Shown here: one piece after another, positions 21,841-32,531 of the stretch | How the letters are laid out: every line of letters starts with the position of its first letter | Position numbering within the stretch: position 1 is the stretch's first letter | DNA from: Seminavis robusta | Taxonomy: Eukaryota; Bacillariophyta; Bacillariophyceae; Naviculales; Naviculaceae | Reading direction: 5' to 3' | Assembly (NCBI GenBank): GCA_903772945.1 | Contig: CAICTM010000272.1 | Coordinates: 1-64,000 of the forward strand | Length of the DNA: 64,000 nucleotides | Program-made: the position numbers and the translations under genes | Notes under the pieces: generated by a model | What the model saw: the letters and a program-made list of their open reading frames with translations, nothing else | Databases searched by the model: none | What the model was told of the DNA's origin: nothing

Positions 21841-22296
21841 AGCTGCTCCTCGATTTGGCCCTTGAGCTGCTGGAATGAATCGAATCGAATCAAATCAACC
21901 CCAATCAGATACGGTGGTAGACAACCGGCCCGGTATCTAATTGTAGCAAAAAGTGTGTGGGACTCCCTGCAGCTCGAAGAAGCTAATCGAATCATCAATC
22001 AGCCGCTTGACCTAACTCAAAATAAGAGCATACAAGAAGGCAAAACAGTGGCGCCCACCACTGAGGTCTGAAGGGGGGAAACATGTAACGGTACAAAGCG
22101 TGGTGTTTGGTGGGAAAGGTCCATCTAAGCTTAGTTTCTATTTCAACCGATACTCATGAGACCCCACCAAAGAAAGGATGGCGAAGGTTTGGCATCATGA
22201 CAAAAACGTAATGCGAAAATAAAGCATAGAGAACCGCATCATCGAATGTCTATTCTCTAGTAGTTTCAACGTAGCTGCAAGTGTAGGTTGATCAAT
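21841..22296. other. Intergenic
   Basis: About 450 bp between the Copia relic and the 3' end of the small plastid membrane protein gene; no supported coding sequence. Confidence 0.4.
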
Positions 22297-22707
22297 TTAC
22301 ATTCCGTTCTTGCGCTGGATCCAGCACGCGACGTGAGTTCCCCAGGCAAGAGGACCTCCGAAACTTCCGAGGACATAGTACCATTTAACCCAGGCTCCAG
22401 ATTCAATGGCGCCGGGTTCTTGCACAAGAAGTTGGCTTTGGTAGACAGAGACGACGCACGAGGCAAGGAAGACCAAGGAGATCATTCCCAAAAGAGCAGA
22501 GGGCATCTTGGACATGACAGGTCCAAGAACCTTGGAAGGAGGGTATTCGTCCTCCCAGTACATATCTTCAGCCATGTTCAAGGCAACACTGGACTCCATG
22601 GTGGGAGCAAAGGTTGCCCGAGTTGGGGTGTTGACCTGAGAGACAGGCACAAAGGCGGACGTCATAGCGACGAACACCGAAAGGATAACGAAACTCAACT
22701 TGGCCAT
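22297..22707 (-). CDS. Small plastid membrane protein with two transmembrane helices
   Basis: A single exon of 136 residues. The N-terminus, MAKLSFVILSVFVAMTSAFVP, is a textbook diatom plastid presequence with an SAF cleavage motif, followed by a short transit region (TPTRATFAPTMESSVALNM). The mature part begins with an acidic stretch (AEDMYWEDEYPPSKVLGP) and has two membrane helices, about residues 70-95 and 107-130, the second containing WYYVLGSFGGPLAWGTHVACW. Size and layout fit a small subunit of a thylakoid complex or a photosystem accessory protein. I could not match it to a specific named subunit; candidates to compare are the extra photosystem I and II subunits found in diatom structures. 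Start: ATG at 22707. Confidence 0.68.
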   Translation of the reverse strand: MAKLSFVILSVFVAMTSAFVPVSQVNTPTRATFAPTMESSVALNMAEDMYWEDEYPPSKVLGPVMSKMPSALLGMISLVFLASCVVSVYQSQLLVQEPGAIESGAWVKWYYVLGSFGGPLAWGTHVACWIQRKNGM

Positions 22708-23299
22708 GATGAAACTGTACTACAAGACGCGAAAGCAGGAACTGAAAGTGAGGAATAAATTCAGCATCTTGTCGTCGGTCCCAACCTCAAAAGCACATCG
22801 CAGCACTCACCTTGATATTCGAATGGAAATGGCGTTCACCGAGAGGACAGCTGTAGCCGCTGAAGGCGTCGACCACGCACTGAAAGAAAGATGGCTTGTT
22901 GAAGAGAATCATAGATCGCAGCAGAAGGATCGCGTGACTGATAAACTCGTGACACACACAAGGTCGCGCCCTGCCCCCAATTCTTGCAAGATAGTCTATC
23001 ACGGGCGTACAGGTACTAGTACCGTAACTCCGGTTGTTAGACTCGCCAGCTAGCTAGCTAGCTAGCTAGCTAGATGATACTGAAAAGGGAGGAGCTAGAG
23101 TAGGGAAGTCATCTATGGAAGCCGGCAGAGGACAGGCTTAGGCAAAGAAGAGGTGGAATGTGGGACTAGGTTCCGTGGGATCAGGGGCCACAAATTGCGG
23201 ACCAACACAGGGCCAAGGGTCTTGACTTTGCGGGAAACACAGAGACAAATATGGGTGGCTAGACCATACTACATGTAGCTCTTCGTGAAGCCTAGTAGA
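22708..23299. other. Intergenic with GCTA microsatellite
   Basis: About 590 bp upstream of the small plastid protein gene. It contains a perfect tetranucleotide run (see 23048-23073) and no supported coding sequence. Confidence 0.5.
23048..23073. repeat. (AGCT)n tetranucleotide microsatellite
   Basis: Six and a half uninterrupted AGCT units. Shorter versions of the same palindromic tetramer occur next to many genes in this window (for example 6546-6559, 16580-16594, 40552-40560, 51711-51722). Confidence 0.9.
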
Positions 23300-25564
23300 T
23301 TATTTCTTTATAGCATCAGTACCAGGCCGTCGTCCCAGCAGCTCTTCCAGCATAAGATTTGGATCTCTTGCACCTCCATGAATGAGCATTGTCTTCCAAA
23401 TGCGTTCTCCTGCTTCTCGGCTCATACTGTCCCCTTCAAAGCAATGTTTCCAAATATCCCCCGCAAAGACTTGCGAATACAAGTAGCCATAATAGGATGC
23501 TCCGTAGGTCACAAGATGCCCAAACCGACTGTGCCAATGTGTTCCCTCGGCGTACGGGACTCCGTGTTCTCGATGAAGACCGGCAAAGATTTCGGTGGTG
23601 TCCGACACGGCGGGCGACTTGGACAAGTCGCCATCTCTAGGAACCGAAGACCCAAAAATTTGCTGGTCAAATAGAGCATAGAGAATCTGGTTCTGTCTTT
23701 CAATGGCATAAAAGGCATTCCGTGATTGTTGTAACCGCGTCACGAGCTCCTCTGGAATGGGTTCACCCGTGTGATGATGACGACCCAATACTTGCAGGAA
23801 TTCTTTATCCCACACAAAATGCTCTAGCCAATGACTGGGCGTTTCGACAAAGTCCATGGGAGCGCGTGTACCGGACATGTGTTGGAACTTGGTCCGTGAC
23901 AGCATGCTGTGTAGCATGTGCCCAAGTTCGTGGTAGATTGTCTCCACTTCGGAGTGTGTCAAGAGCGACGAACCGCCACTCGCGTGGTTGTAGTTGGCCA
24001 AATTGCACACCAAGGCAATGATTGGTTTTTGGAAGACCGCTTCGGCGGAAGAGCTGCCTGCATTATTGTATGGGCTTTCGAGCATACAACCACATCGAAC
24101 GGTGAAATGGGCGGCATGTCCGTACTTGCCCTGTCGTTTTTGCAGATCCAGATAGATTGTTCCCAGCGAAGCGCCGTGTTCATCGACAAAATCCAGGCGC
24201 CTCAGTGCCGTCTTCTGCTGATTGTTGGTCGAGGTCGAATGGTCCAGTATATCCCAGGCTTCGTCAGGATCCATTTCTCGTTCCATCATTTGAATGCCAA
24301 AGAGTCGTTGTACTAGTATTTTGATTCCCTCAATGCAATTGTCCAGTGTCAAATAGGCAGAAATGGCTCCCGTGTCAAACCCAGTGTGTGCCTTGATGAC
24401 GGAAGTGTAAAAGGAAACATCCCATGGTTCGACAATATTGCTGGTTTTCTCCACTCGGAGTTTGGCATGGGCAAGTTGTTCCATTTCTTTTTTATACGCG
24501 GTCTGATTGGCTTGTAGCAGGTTGTGCAAGAACGCGTTGACTTGCTCCTGACTGCCCGCCATTTTGTCGCGGAGCAACCGATCGGCGTAGGATTGGAATC
24601 CCAACTTGGTGGATACTTCATGTCGAAGTTGAATCAAGGCATCCAATACAGGCAAGTTTTCGGAACAGGCCGTCATGGATTCCATGTATACCTGTCTTCG
24701 CACTTGTGGATTGGGGGAATACTTTTGCAAACTGTGTGCAATATCAGAATCTGTGGACAGGTTCAGCATGTCTTGTTCTGGCGCAAATCCATGTGCTGCC
24801 AGATACTTGGATGGTATGATATCTTCCACGGCGGAGCGTTCCACGTCGAATTGTTTCTTCTTGGTGACAATATTCTGTGAAAACATGGTTTCAAGTTGTG
24901 TGACGTGCATTTGCAAGTGCTGGACTTCCTCTCGTTTGTCGTCTGGGAGATGAATTCCATCACGTTCAAACTCTGCTTGCAAGAGTCTACAAAAGCGCAC
25001 TTCTTCTTCGGTCAGTGCCGGTTGAATTTGGTTTTGGTCTTGTGCCGTTGTGACCTTGAGGAGTGTTTGGTAGAGACTGGTATCGGCATTGAGTTCACCA
25101 ATGTAGGAACTGAGAGTGGCAAATGCTCGATCGGCGCTCTCTCTCCATTCTGGCGAGGCATGCACTGATCGACAGAGCTCAGCGGCGTCAATGACATTGC
25201 AAACAGTCTTGCTGATGTGATCCAATTGAAACAGGTACTCCTGTGCTTGATAGGGTTGGGTTACAGTAACATCCAGCTGGGATCGCAAATCTTGTCTAAC
25301 ACTGTTGCAGGTATCAATGGCTTCTCCTGCCAGCTTCATAAAATCAGCAGGCCGTTGGAGTTCAGGGATGGAAAACAGACCTGTCGAATGGAAGGGGGGA
25401 CCAGTGGCTCCACTCGAAGTATAGTAGGATTGCCATGATGATCTACCGGTACCAGGACAACCAAAGCTTGTCGGAAGATCTCTGGATTGCAACAGCCTCT
25501 GACAAGCAATCTGACATGCTCTTCTACGAGTAGAGAGTCTGCTAAGCGCCGCAAACATCGTCAT
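23300..25564 (-). CDS. Mitochondrial intermediate peptidase (M3 family)
   Basis: A single exon of 754 residues. The zinc-binding motif HELGH is at about 545-549 in the context IYHELGHMLHSMLSRTKFQ, followed by GTRAPMDFVETPSHWLEHF; the downstream Glu supplies the third zinc ligand. Length, domain order and the GGYSSGYYGYLYS-type tail (here YGASYYGYLYSQVFAGDIW) match mitochondrial intermediate peptidase, which removes an octapeptide from a subset of imported proteins after the main processing peptidase. The N-terminus (FAALSRLSTRRRACQIACQRLLQSR) is rich in Arg, Ser and Ala and lacks acids, fitting a matrix presequence. The start is the ATG at 25564, with a second ATG two codons later. Plastid or cytosolic oligopeptidases of the same family are less likely given this presequence. 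Confidence 0.9.
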   Translation of the reverse strand: MTMFAALSRLSTRRRACQIACQRLLQSRDLPTSFGCPGTGRSSWQSYYTSSGATGPPFHSTGLFSIPELQRPADFMKLAGEAIDTCNSVRQDLRSQLDVTVTQPYQAQEYLFQLDHISKTVCNVIDAAELCRSVHASPEWRESADRAFATLSSYIGELNADTSLYQTLLKVTTAQDQNQIQPALTEEEVRFCRLLQAEFERDGIHLPDDKREEVQHLQMHVTQLETMFSQNIVTKKKQFDVERSAVEDIIPSKYLAAHGFAPEQDMLNLSTDSDIAHSLQKYSPNPQVRRQVYMESMTACSENLPVLDALIQLRHEVSTKLGFQSYADRLLRDKMAGSQEQVNAFLHNLLQANQTAYKKEMEQLAHAKLRVEKTSNIVEPWDVSFYTSVIKAHTGFDTGAISAYLTLDNCIEGIKILVQRLFGIQMMEREMDPDEAWDILDHSTSTNNQQKTALRRLDFVDEHGASLGTIYLDLQKRQGKYGHAAHFTVRCGCMLESPYNNAGSSSAEAVFQKPIIALVCNLANYNHASGGSSLLTHSEVETIYHELGHMLHSMLSRTKFQHMSGTRAPMDFVETPSHWLEHFVWDKEFLQVLGRHHHTGEPIPEELVTRLQQSRNAFYAIERQNQILYALFDQQIFGSSVPRDGDLSKSPAVSDTTEIFAGLHREHGVPYAEGTHWHSRFGHLVTYGASYYGYLYSQVFAGDIWKHCFEGDSMSREAGERIWKTMLIHGGARDPNLMLEELLGRRPGTDAIKK

Positions 25565-26705
25565 GGGCACTACAGCTAGCTAGCAAATAGACCAGAAGAA
25601 CTTTTGGAGACGAAGGATGATGATGAGGTTGTGTGGTTGTTGGCATGTTGGCATGCCGTCATGTGTCCGTCTAATAAATAAATAAATAAGTCTGCCTGGA
25701 ACAGAACACAGAAAGGATCTTTTGGGGACTTCGGATCTTCGGACCCCTCTTGGAAGTCGAATTGGGAATGGATCGAATTCCACTTTTGAATTATCAATCA
25801 GGCAACCAGCCCCCTGTACATGACATGACAGAGCAGAGGCTCCTGGCTAGAGCTATCTACGGCTTGGTGCAGATAGTGGGCATCCCTCAGCCCTCAATGC
25901 ATGCCCAATGGATAGCACTAGGATTGGAAGCAGTAGTGGGTGAGGTGGTACCGTATGACACCACACAGAACTATTGCATTCCAAAATTCATGCACTAATC
26001 CACCAGGGAGGGATGGCTGGGCTTCATATCACTATCTGCAGTGGCAACAAGTTTAGCCAAGACCAAATAAATAATGTGAGCCTGCATGGATATAATATAA
26101 TCTACATTACTCTTGTTTTTTTAAAAAGTCATGGGGATAGAAGGAACAAAGCCTAAATCTAGAGGCGACATCTTCCTTGCTTTGCCACCACACATGAAGT
26201 TTAACATTGGCAACTCCCATTTGTGATCCTTCTTCCCTACATGAACTCCAATCTGGCGGCTTGCACTTTACTACAGTACACTTGTACGTAGTGCATGGAT
26301 GTGGCTTTGGTGCCCTTTCTGTACCGGTGTTTGGCAGCTCTAGTGGCTCAATGAGATCTCTGTCACATATTTCATAGCAAGTATCCAAACGGTTTGATTT
26401 GGGGGCACGAACACCTGGGGTTGAATAGCGCACGAAAACTAGCTTTTATGCGGTGGTGCCGTCCCCTCAATCGAATCCTGCCCCAATTTCGGGCATCTCT
26501 GCCGATGAGGGAGCGATGCCAATGTCTCGACGGTCATCATCGCAAATCAAAAAGGATCGGAAACAATCGAGCAATCTTCTCGGCTGACCCCACGAAACCA
26601 CAAACTATCAGCTCGGCAGTCATTGCTTCATCAGCATTCAGGTTGTGGACTTTGTTCCTCTGGTTTTTAGTTGTTTTATTAGTCTTTCCTTTAGTTTTAG
26701 CAATC
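25565..26705. other. Intergenic, no supported gene
   Basis: About 1.1 kb between two divergent genes. Several 60-110-codon frames exist on both strands but none has recognisable sequence. An AATA run (25674-25690) is the only repeat noted. Confidence 0.45.
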
Positions 26706-28309
26706 ATGGCCGACGCAGATACTTGGGATAAGGCCAAGCTTATGGGCACCGGAGAGGAGGGCAAGGGTGCTGACATGGTCAAAGACAACCCTATGTTGTG
26801 GGGTGTGCCAGGGTACTTGACCGAGGAGGATGCTGACACATATGTACGTTCATGGTATCGTATCGTATCGGTTTGGTCTGTTGGTTGGCGTTTCTGTGGG
26901 TATCTTTCTGGCTGGCTGGCATTATCTCACACTTTTCCTTTTTTTGGGTATCTCTCCACAGTTCAAATTCAAGGAAGACGTCAACAGCCGAGATGCCGAA
27001 CTCAGGAAGACTGTGTACTCTTTTGGAGAAGTCGAGGGGGAAGTCTGGTGTCTTACCCGTTGGCTTCGTGCTCGAAAGTTTGACTTGCCAGAGACCATCA
27101 AAATGATTGAGGAAGCTACAGAATGCCACAAAGTTCCTCGGGAGAATGACTATTATTCCGACCCCGCCAAGGCTCTGGGATGTGACGTTGCACTCTACTT
27201 TGCCAATTATCCTCAATTGTATACGGGAAAGTCAAAGATTGGTGCTCCCATCTTCATCTCCAAGCCGGGTGTCTTGAACACTGATGCCATTGAATGTATC
27301 ACCACTTTGGACGGTATCCTCAAGTTCCATTGGTGGGTGGAAATGCACGAGTTTGGAAACCTTTTGCGGAACGAAAAGGAGAAGAACGACGATTTCAAAC
27401 TGTAAGTGGTGGTTGTTTCTCTTCTTTTCCCCTGTTCAAAATGATTCGTATGCTCACTGTTGATGATACCGTCGTGTCACTCTTTCGGTTTTTCGAACCA
27501 GTTTCCAATGTTTTTCAATTCTCGATTTGGAGGGCCTGACCACTTCCCAATTGACCAGCAGGGCGTTGGCAATCATCAAGGAGCAAGCTGCAGTTGATTC
27601 CCTATGCTTTCCCGAGACAATGTCCCGGATGTTCATCATCAACAGTCCGCTCTTCTTCTCCGCCAGTTGGAGACTGATCAAGGGTTGGCTGGACCCTCGT
27701 ACAGCAAGCAAGATCGACGTCGTCTCTAGCAAAGATGCCGCCAAGAAAAAACTCTTGGAATTGATTGACGAGGATCAACTGCCTGTTGATTATGGTGGCA
27801 CTGGCCCTGACACCAAGGAAACATTGAGATCTGAAATCAAGGGAGATGCGATTAAGATACACTCGGAAATGATGTACCTGCGGTAAGATTTTGCTGTAGC
27901 GATAAAATACCTTTTCGAAGGTATCTTGGTGGTACAATGATCTTTCAGAAGTTTTCCTCACACCTTTGCGTCCACTCTGCGTTCCTATTTGACCCGCAGT
28001 GGTAGCGGATCTTTCTCGATCGAAGTTTCCCAGGGGGAATATGTGGAAGTCGAGGTCTGGACTCGATCCACGGCCGGCGGTGGCTTCTCTGTCGTCGACC
28101 ACAACGACAAGAAAAACATCATTGTTGATAAAATGGAGGTCAAGCATGAGGGCACTGGTGATGAAAAGGAAAGCCCCACTCGTGTTGTCATGACGAAAAC
28201 TCGCCTTGCTGGACCAATGCACCTCAGAGTGAAGGCAGAATCGAATGCAGGCCGTTTCTCGTGCCACAACTACCTACTCGCCTTCATATTCTTTGATAAA
28301 CCAAACTAG
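26706..28309 (+). CDS. Sec14-like CRAL-TRIO protein with C-terminal GOLD domain
   Basis: Four exons (26706-26843, 26962-27401, 27502-27882, 28000-28309) join in frame to 422 residues. The N-terminal part (MLWGVPGYLTEEDADTYFKF) leads into CRAL-TRIO-N (TRWLRARKFDLPETIKMIEEA). The CRAL-TRIO lipid-binding domain follows, with FQCFSILDLEGLTTSQL and FPETMSRMFIINSPLFFSASWRLIKGWLDP. The C-terminus (about residues 320-420) is a GOLD beta-sandwich: SGSFSIEVSQGEYVEVEVW and MHLRVKAESNAGRFSCHNY. Proteins of this plan bind phosphoinositides or other lipids and act at Golgi or plasma membranes, like plant patellins. All three introns obey GT-AG and preserve protein continuity. The gene converges on SEC6, leaving 167 bp between stops. 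Confidence 0.9.
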
Positions 28310-28476
28310 ACAACTAACTGTGGGCCACAAAATCCACAAAAAGGTCCACCACACGAAGATTCAGAAGAGTTTGGAGACACCGATCACCGAAGACTAGGAT
28401 AGTTGATGATTATGATGTTGACACCGGCAATAGCTTATACTTACTTGTGAGCATAACTTTAGTCTACAGGAGAGAT

Positions 28477-31400
28477 CTAAACATCAATAGAAGCAGCTTT
28501 CCGCACTCCAGTTGTACTCTCAGCCCAAGTAGCTCGCCATCCTTGAAGCATGTTCTCGGTTCGTTCAAGGGCTGTGGACTTGAATGGGCGCTTTCTTTGG
28601 CTAGCATCACAGTGCTTCGCCAACACTTGATCCAGACGCAAACCCGGCACTGTGGATCTTTCCTGCGCGGACGCCACTGCCTTCTCGTCGGTCGGCGCAA
28701 TGACCATCATTTCCTCTTCCATGCTGTCGACCAATTCGTACACGCTCCTCTCTTCTAGAGGTTGGACAAGGTGATAGATATCGCCCACAACCAGCTTCGT
28801 GATCTGAATATTTCGAATTCGCTTCTGCAGGACCAAGATGAAATCATGTGGATCGCTCGAAGAACATCCAGCGGCAATGGCCATCATCTCCTGGACGGTC
28901 TCGAGAATCTCGAACTCTCGATCAATGACACGTTTCAGAGAATTCATGTTCTTAGCAAGTGAGTCAAAATAGTCCTTGATGGTGCTGATGTCACCAGACA
29001 CGCGATCCAGTGCCTTTTTGTTGTCGGTGAAGTACGATTGCTTGTTGCTTTGATGCAGCGAAGCCTTCCCCAGGAGCGTACGGATGTAGAAGACGACAGA
29101 CGCAGAGACGAGTGCTTCCACTACCTTTTGGACCATGAATTCATCAAGGAAGGCTTCGAGATCTTCCATAAAATCCTCCAGCGTGCGAACCAAGGTCCAC
29201 GCAAGTTGATTGTGTGTGAGATCGTCCAACCAATCCGAACCGAACAGATCAGCTGCAATTGCCTCCTCAATGGGCTGGAAAATGTAAACGTGAGTCTTCT
29301 GTCCAGCATACACCGCATCCGCGCTGTAGACACCAATGAGAGCTGCTGATTGTTCCTCGAGGTGCTCCATGACAGCATCTGTAAGCCTGGTTTCGTTCCT
29401 GATCTCCGACACAACACTGTCACACTGTTCACTTAGGCGTAGGAAATCATTGGATGCCGCACAACAAGACTCGAAGTCTTTCAGGAACTTGTCTCGTTGC
29501 CGCATCTGAACGTCGTGCAGGTTCTTCAAGATGACACCCACAGCTTGGACCAGAGCCTCGGATCGTTTCGTAAGACGTTCTCGGATCGTTCGAAGTTGAA
29601 TTCCCGCAAGAGAAAAGATATCCTCGCAAAGTGATGTGAAGATTCGCCCGTCGATAGTCTTTGTCTCCGAGTGGTCACCGCTGCAACGAATCGAGTCCGA
29701 TACAAGCGCCGAACGAACATGTTAGAATAAACCCAACAAATGTACGGCTTGCTAAGGCAGTTGCAATGTCGCCGGCAGCACGGATGAGGTACTTACGCAT
29801 AGATCTTCTCAACCCATTCAATTGTTTGCTCCTTTGTTCGATACAGGAACTCGTCCTTGGCCGAGTCGTGCACCACCCACAGGGTATTGTTCACCCATGC
29901 CAGACTATCCTTTGCCGTCTGCATGTCCACAGCCTTGCTGCCCTCTGTCAACAGATTTGGCCTACGATCAAAGTAAGTGTTTTCCGTAATGATATTTCCA
30001 ATGTCAGGAAATGTGTCCTCGACAATTTCACGGAAACTCTCGACGAACGCCACGAGATCGAGTAGCTGGGTCACCGTTAGATCCGAAAGCTTGTGTCCTT
30101 CTGTGCCTCCGATTTGTTGCAGAATTTGCGTCGAGCACAAGTGAGCCACCGACGTTGTCCAGATGGTTTCAATGGCCCAATTGGGAGGAAAGCAGGGAGC
30201 CATTTGATGTTTCACAAACCCAATCTCGGACGTGAGTTCACCGGCAGCTCTGAGCACAGCTGTGAATTGTTGGTTGGTCGTTTCTTCTTCTTCTGCAATA
30301 TCCGCCGCTTGCATGGTGAGATCCTTGTAAACGTCCAAGCCTCTAATCTCCATATCCTTGTAAAGTGATGACAAAGCGGCGGATCTCATGTCTGTGAATC
30401 TGAGATTTTGAATACTTCCGGCTTCGACTCCATGCACTGATTTGTATTCTTCTGCGGCCATTTCGTATACCTCCACAGCTTCCACGAGCGCGACCATTCC
30501 AGCAGGATTGTTGAGGGAGAGATCGAAAGCAGATCCAATTCCACTGAGTAACCTTATTCTGATTTCATCCCCCAACTCCCACACATTCTTGACGTGTTCC
30601 TTCAAGAATCGATCGACTTCGGCACTATTGTGCGAGAGTCCCATGTCTAAGAATGCCTGTCGTCCAAATGCATTTCCACCTCGAATACTGGGTGGACCCG
30701 ATTTGAACTCTCCTTCACCCTGCAGACGCTGTTTCATCCCGACTTCTGCCTCCACAAGGAAGACTTCCAACTCGACGTGTTCTCGACAGACATTGCGAAG
30801 GTTGGTCCATTCATGCACCGTGTATTCTCCCGCATAAAGCTGTTCTCGGAGGCGTTCACATGTATCTGGAATCTGACTAAAGAAACCCAATTCCCGAAAG
30901 CACTTGTGCAAGTTTCTGCGTGCATTGACTGTCGATTTCAAGTGCGGATAGTTTTGTATCATGAATGTATTTGCCTTTTCCATATCTCCAGCATTGGAAA
31001 TGTAGGTGGATAGTTCTCTTAATCGTCCAAGATCATCCTTAGTCGAATTGACTGCATTGACCAATTCCTGCACTTCACTTCCCGATGCTGCAACTCCGTC
31101 ATTCAATCGTGAGTTGATGAGTGTTAATTGGCGCTTGGATGCGGATCTGAGTTTTGCAATTTCCTTGTCCATTTTGTTGGATCCTTCAATGGGATTACCG
31201 AGCGCTCCAATTTCCACTCCTTCCGTGGAAGAGTCTGCAGTGCTTCCCGTGCTAGTGCCGTGATGTGTGTCGGAAGATGCCTTGATGACATTGGAACTCA
31301 TTCCTCCATTGACGAGTAGTTCATCAATGAGTCCAGCATCAAATAGCCAAGTGGAGACGATGGAGATGGCGCGTTCTTCTGCCTTTGCTTCAAAATCTTT

Positions 31401-32018
31401 CAGCGGCAGTCCGACCACTGCATGTCGAATGTCGGGTGGATCAGTGGGTCTTGAAAAGATGGGAATAGAAGAGATTTCTCCCTTGTCTGCGTCGCCGTCT
31501 CCTCCAGTGCCGCCCTTGGCTTCTCGTTCTTCTAGTTTTTCGTAAAATACCTTTTGCGTCAAGTGGTAGTCATCATAGGGCCAACAGGCGATTGGAATTT
31601 TCTTTTTGGTGACCAAGATGGTTCCTTCTCTGCGAGACTTGTCCGATGCGCCAGGAACCAATTTGGAAGGATCAAAATTCATGTTCATATTCATATTCAT
31701 GTTCATATTCATGTTGATGCCAGACGCTCCTGGTCCCTTGCCCAAAATGGACGCCGTGAAACGCTGCATCGTCTCTGCGCCCACTGTTGAGGCTCTTTGG
31801 GATCCCTGGAGCATAGATGGTTTGCGGACCGCAGAGTCTGTGGCATCCATGCCGGCCAGAATAGAGTCTCGCTCATCGGGCGTGGCTTTCGTGCTTCCCT
31901 TGAAATTGGCATCAAAAGCATATGGATTCGATTTCGTGGATTTACTGCGGGATCTGCCACTGGCACTGGCGTAAGGGTCCACAGGAGGACCATCGTCAAA
32001 AGGGTTGGTGCCACTCAT
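28477..32018 (-). CDS. SEC6: Exocyst complex subunit SEC6 (EXOC3)
   Basis: Two exons (32018-29797 and 29680-28477; 116-bp intron, split Ala codon) give about 1,141 residues. The SEC6 family region covers most of the protein: an N-terminal coiled-coil part with LINSRLNDGVAASGSEVQELV and LRELSTYISNAGDMEKANTF, then RRNLHKCFRELGFFSQIPDTCERL and HVELEVFLVEAEVGMKQRL, and helical-bundle C-terminal modules including LFGSDWLDDLTHNQLAWTLV. SEC6 is a core subunit of the exocyst, which tethers secretory vesicles to the plasma membrane. The protein is longer than animal or yeast SEC6 (about 750-800 residues) because of an N-terminal disordered extension. That extension contains a run of alternating Asn-Met residues encoded by a microsatellite at 31680-31718. 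Start: ATG at 32018. Confidence 0.8.
31680..31718. repeat. Coding hexanucleotide microsatellite (Asn-Met run)
   Basis: Repeats of CATATT/CATGTT within the first exon of SEC6 encode (Asn-Met)n. Its length is likely to vary between strains. Confidence 0.8.
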
Positions 32019-32531
32019 GGTCAATCAGTTGCTGCTGCTGCTATTTTGTTGTGCGTCAAAGAAGAAACAATGCCATGGGCAAAGATTCAAGATGTCGTTG
32101 TCGTTGTCGGCGGAGCGCAGAACCTTCCGTTGGATCGGATTGCTTTACACCGGGTTCAGCCAGATCTGGGACAAAGAGACGATCCACGATTTTTTGAGCC
32201 TGCCGTCCTGCACCATCGCTGCCTTTTTGTTTTGGTCGCACTCGCGTTTCCCGTCACAATTTCTTTTCGCTCGGATCACTCGATCATTGGTGCTCTTTCT
32301 TTATTCGCGGTGGCATCAGTGCATGGATGTGTGAGATACACACATACATGTAATAGATCGGCAATACAGTAGGCAACAAACAAACAAACTTCTGAGCAAG
32401 CAGCAAGGTCCAAGCTACAGTAGTATACCAAGAGCCAGACGCTTTATACTTTTACACGCTGCAAGAACAATTTTTTAGCATCGCATCGAGACCATCAGCT
32501 TTGGAAAATAATCATCGGACAGATTTAAGCA
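32019..32531. promoter_or_regulatory. Divergent promoter region, SEC6 and synthase-kinase fusion
   Basis: About 510 bp between two start codons on opposite strands; presumed shared promoter region. No specific element was identified. Confidence 0.4.

Noticed and set aside
26440-26510. tRNA-like box B sequence (TCGAATCC)
   Set aside because: No matching A box, acceptor stem or anticodon arm could be drawn around it.
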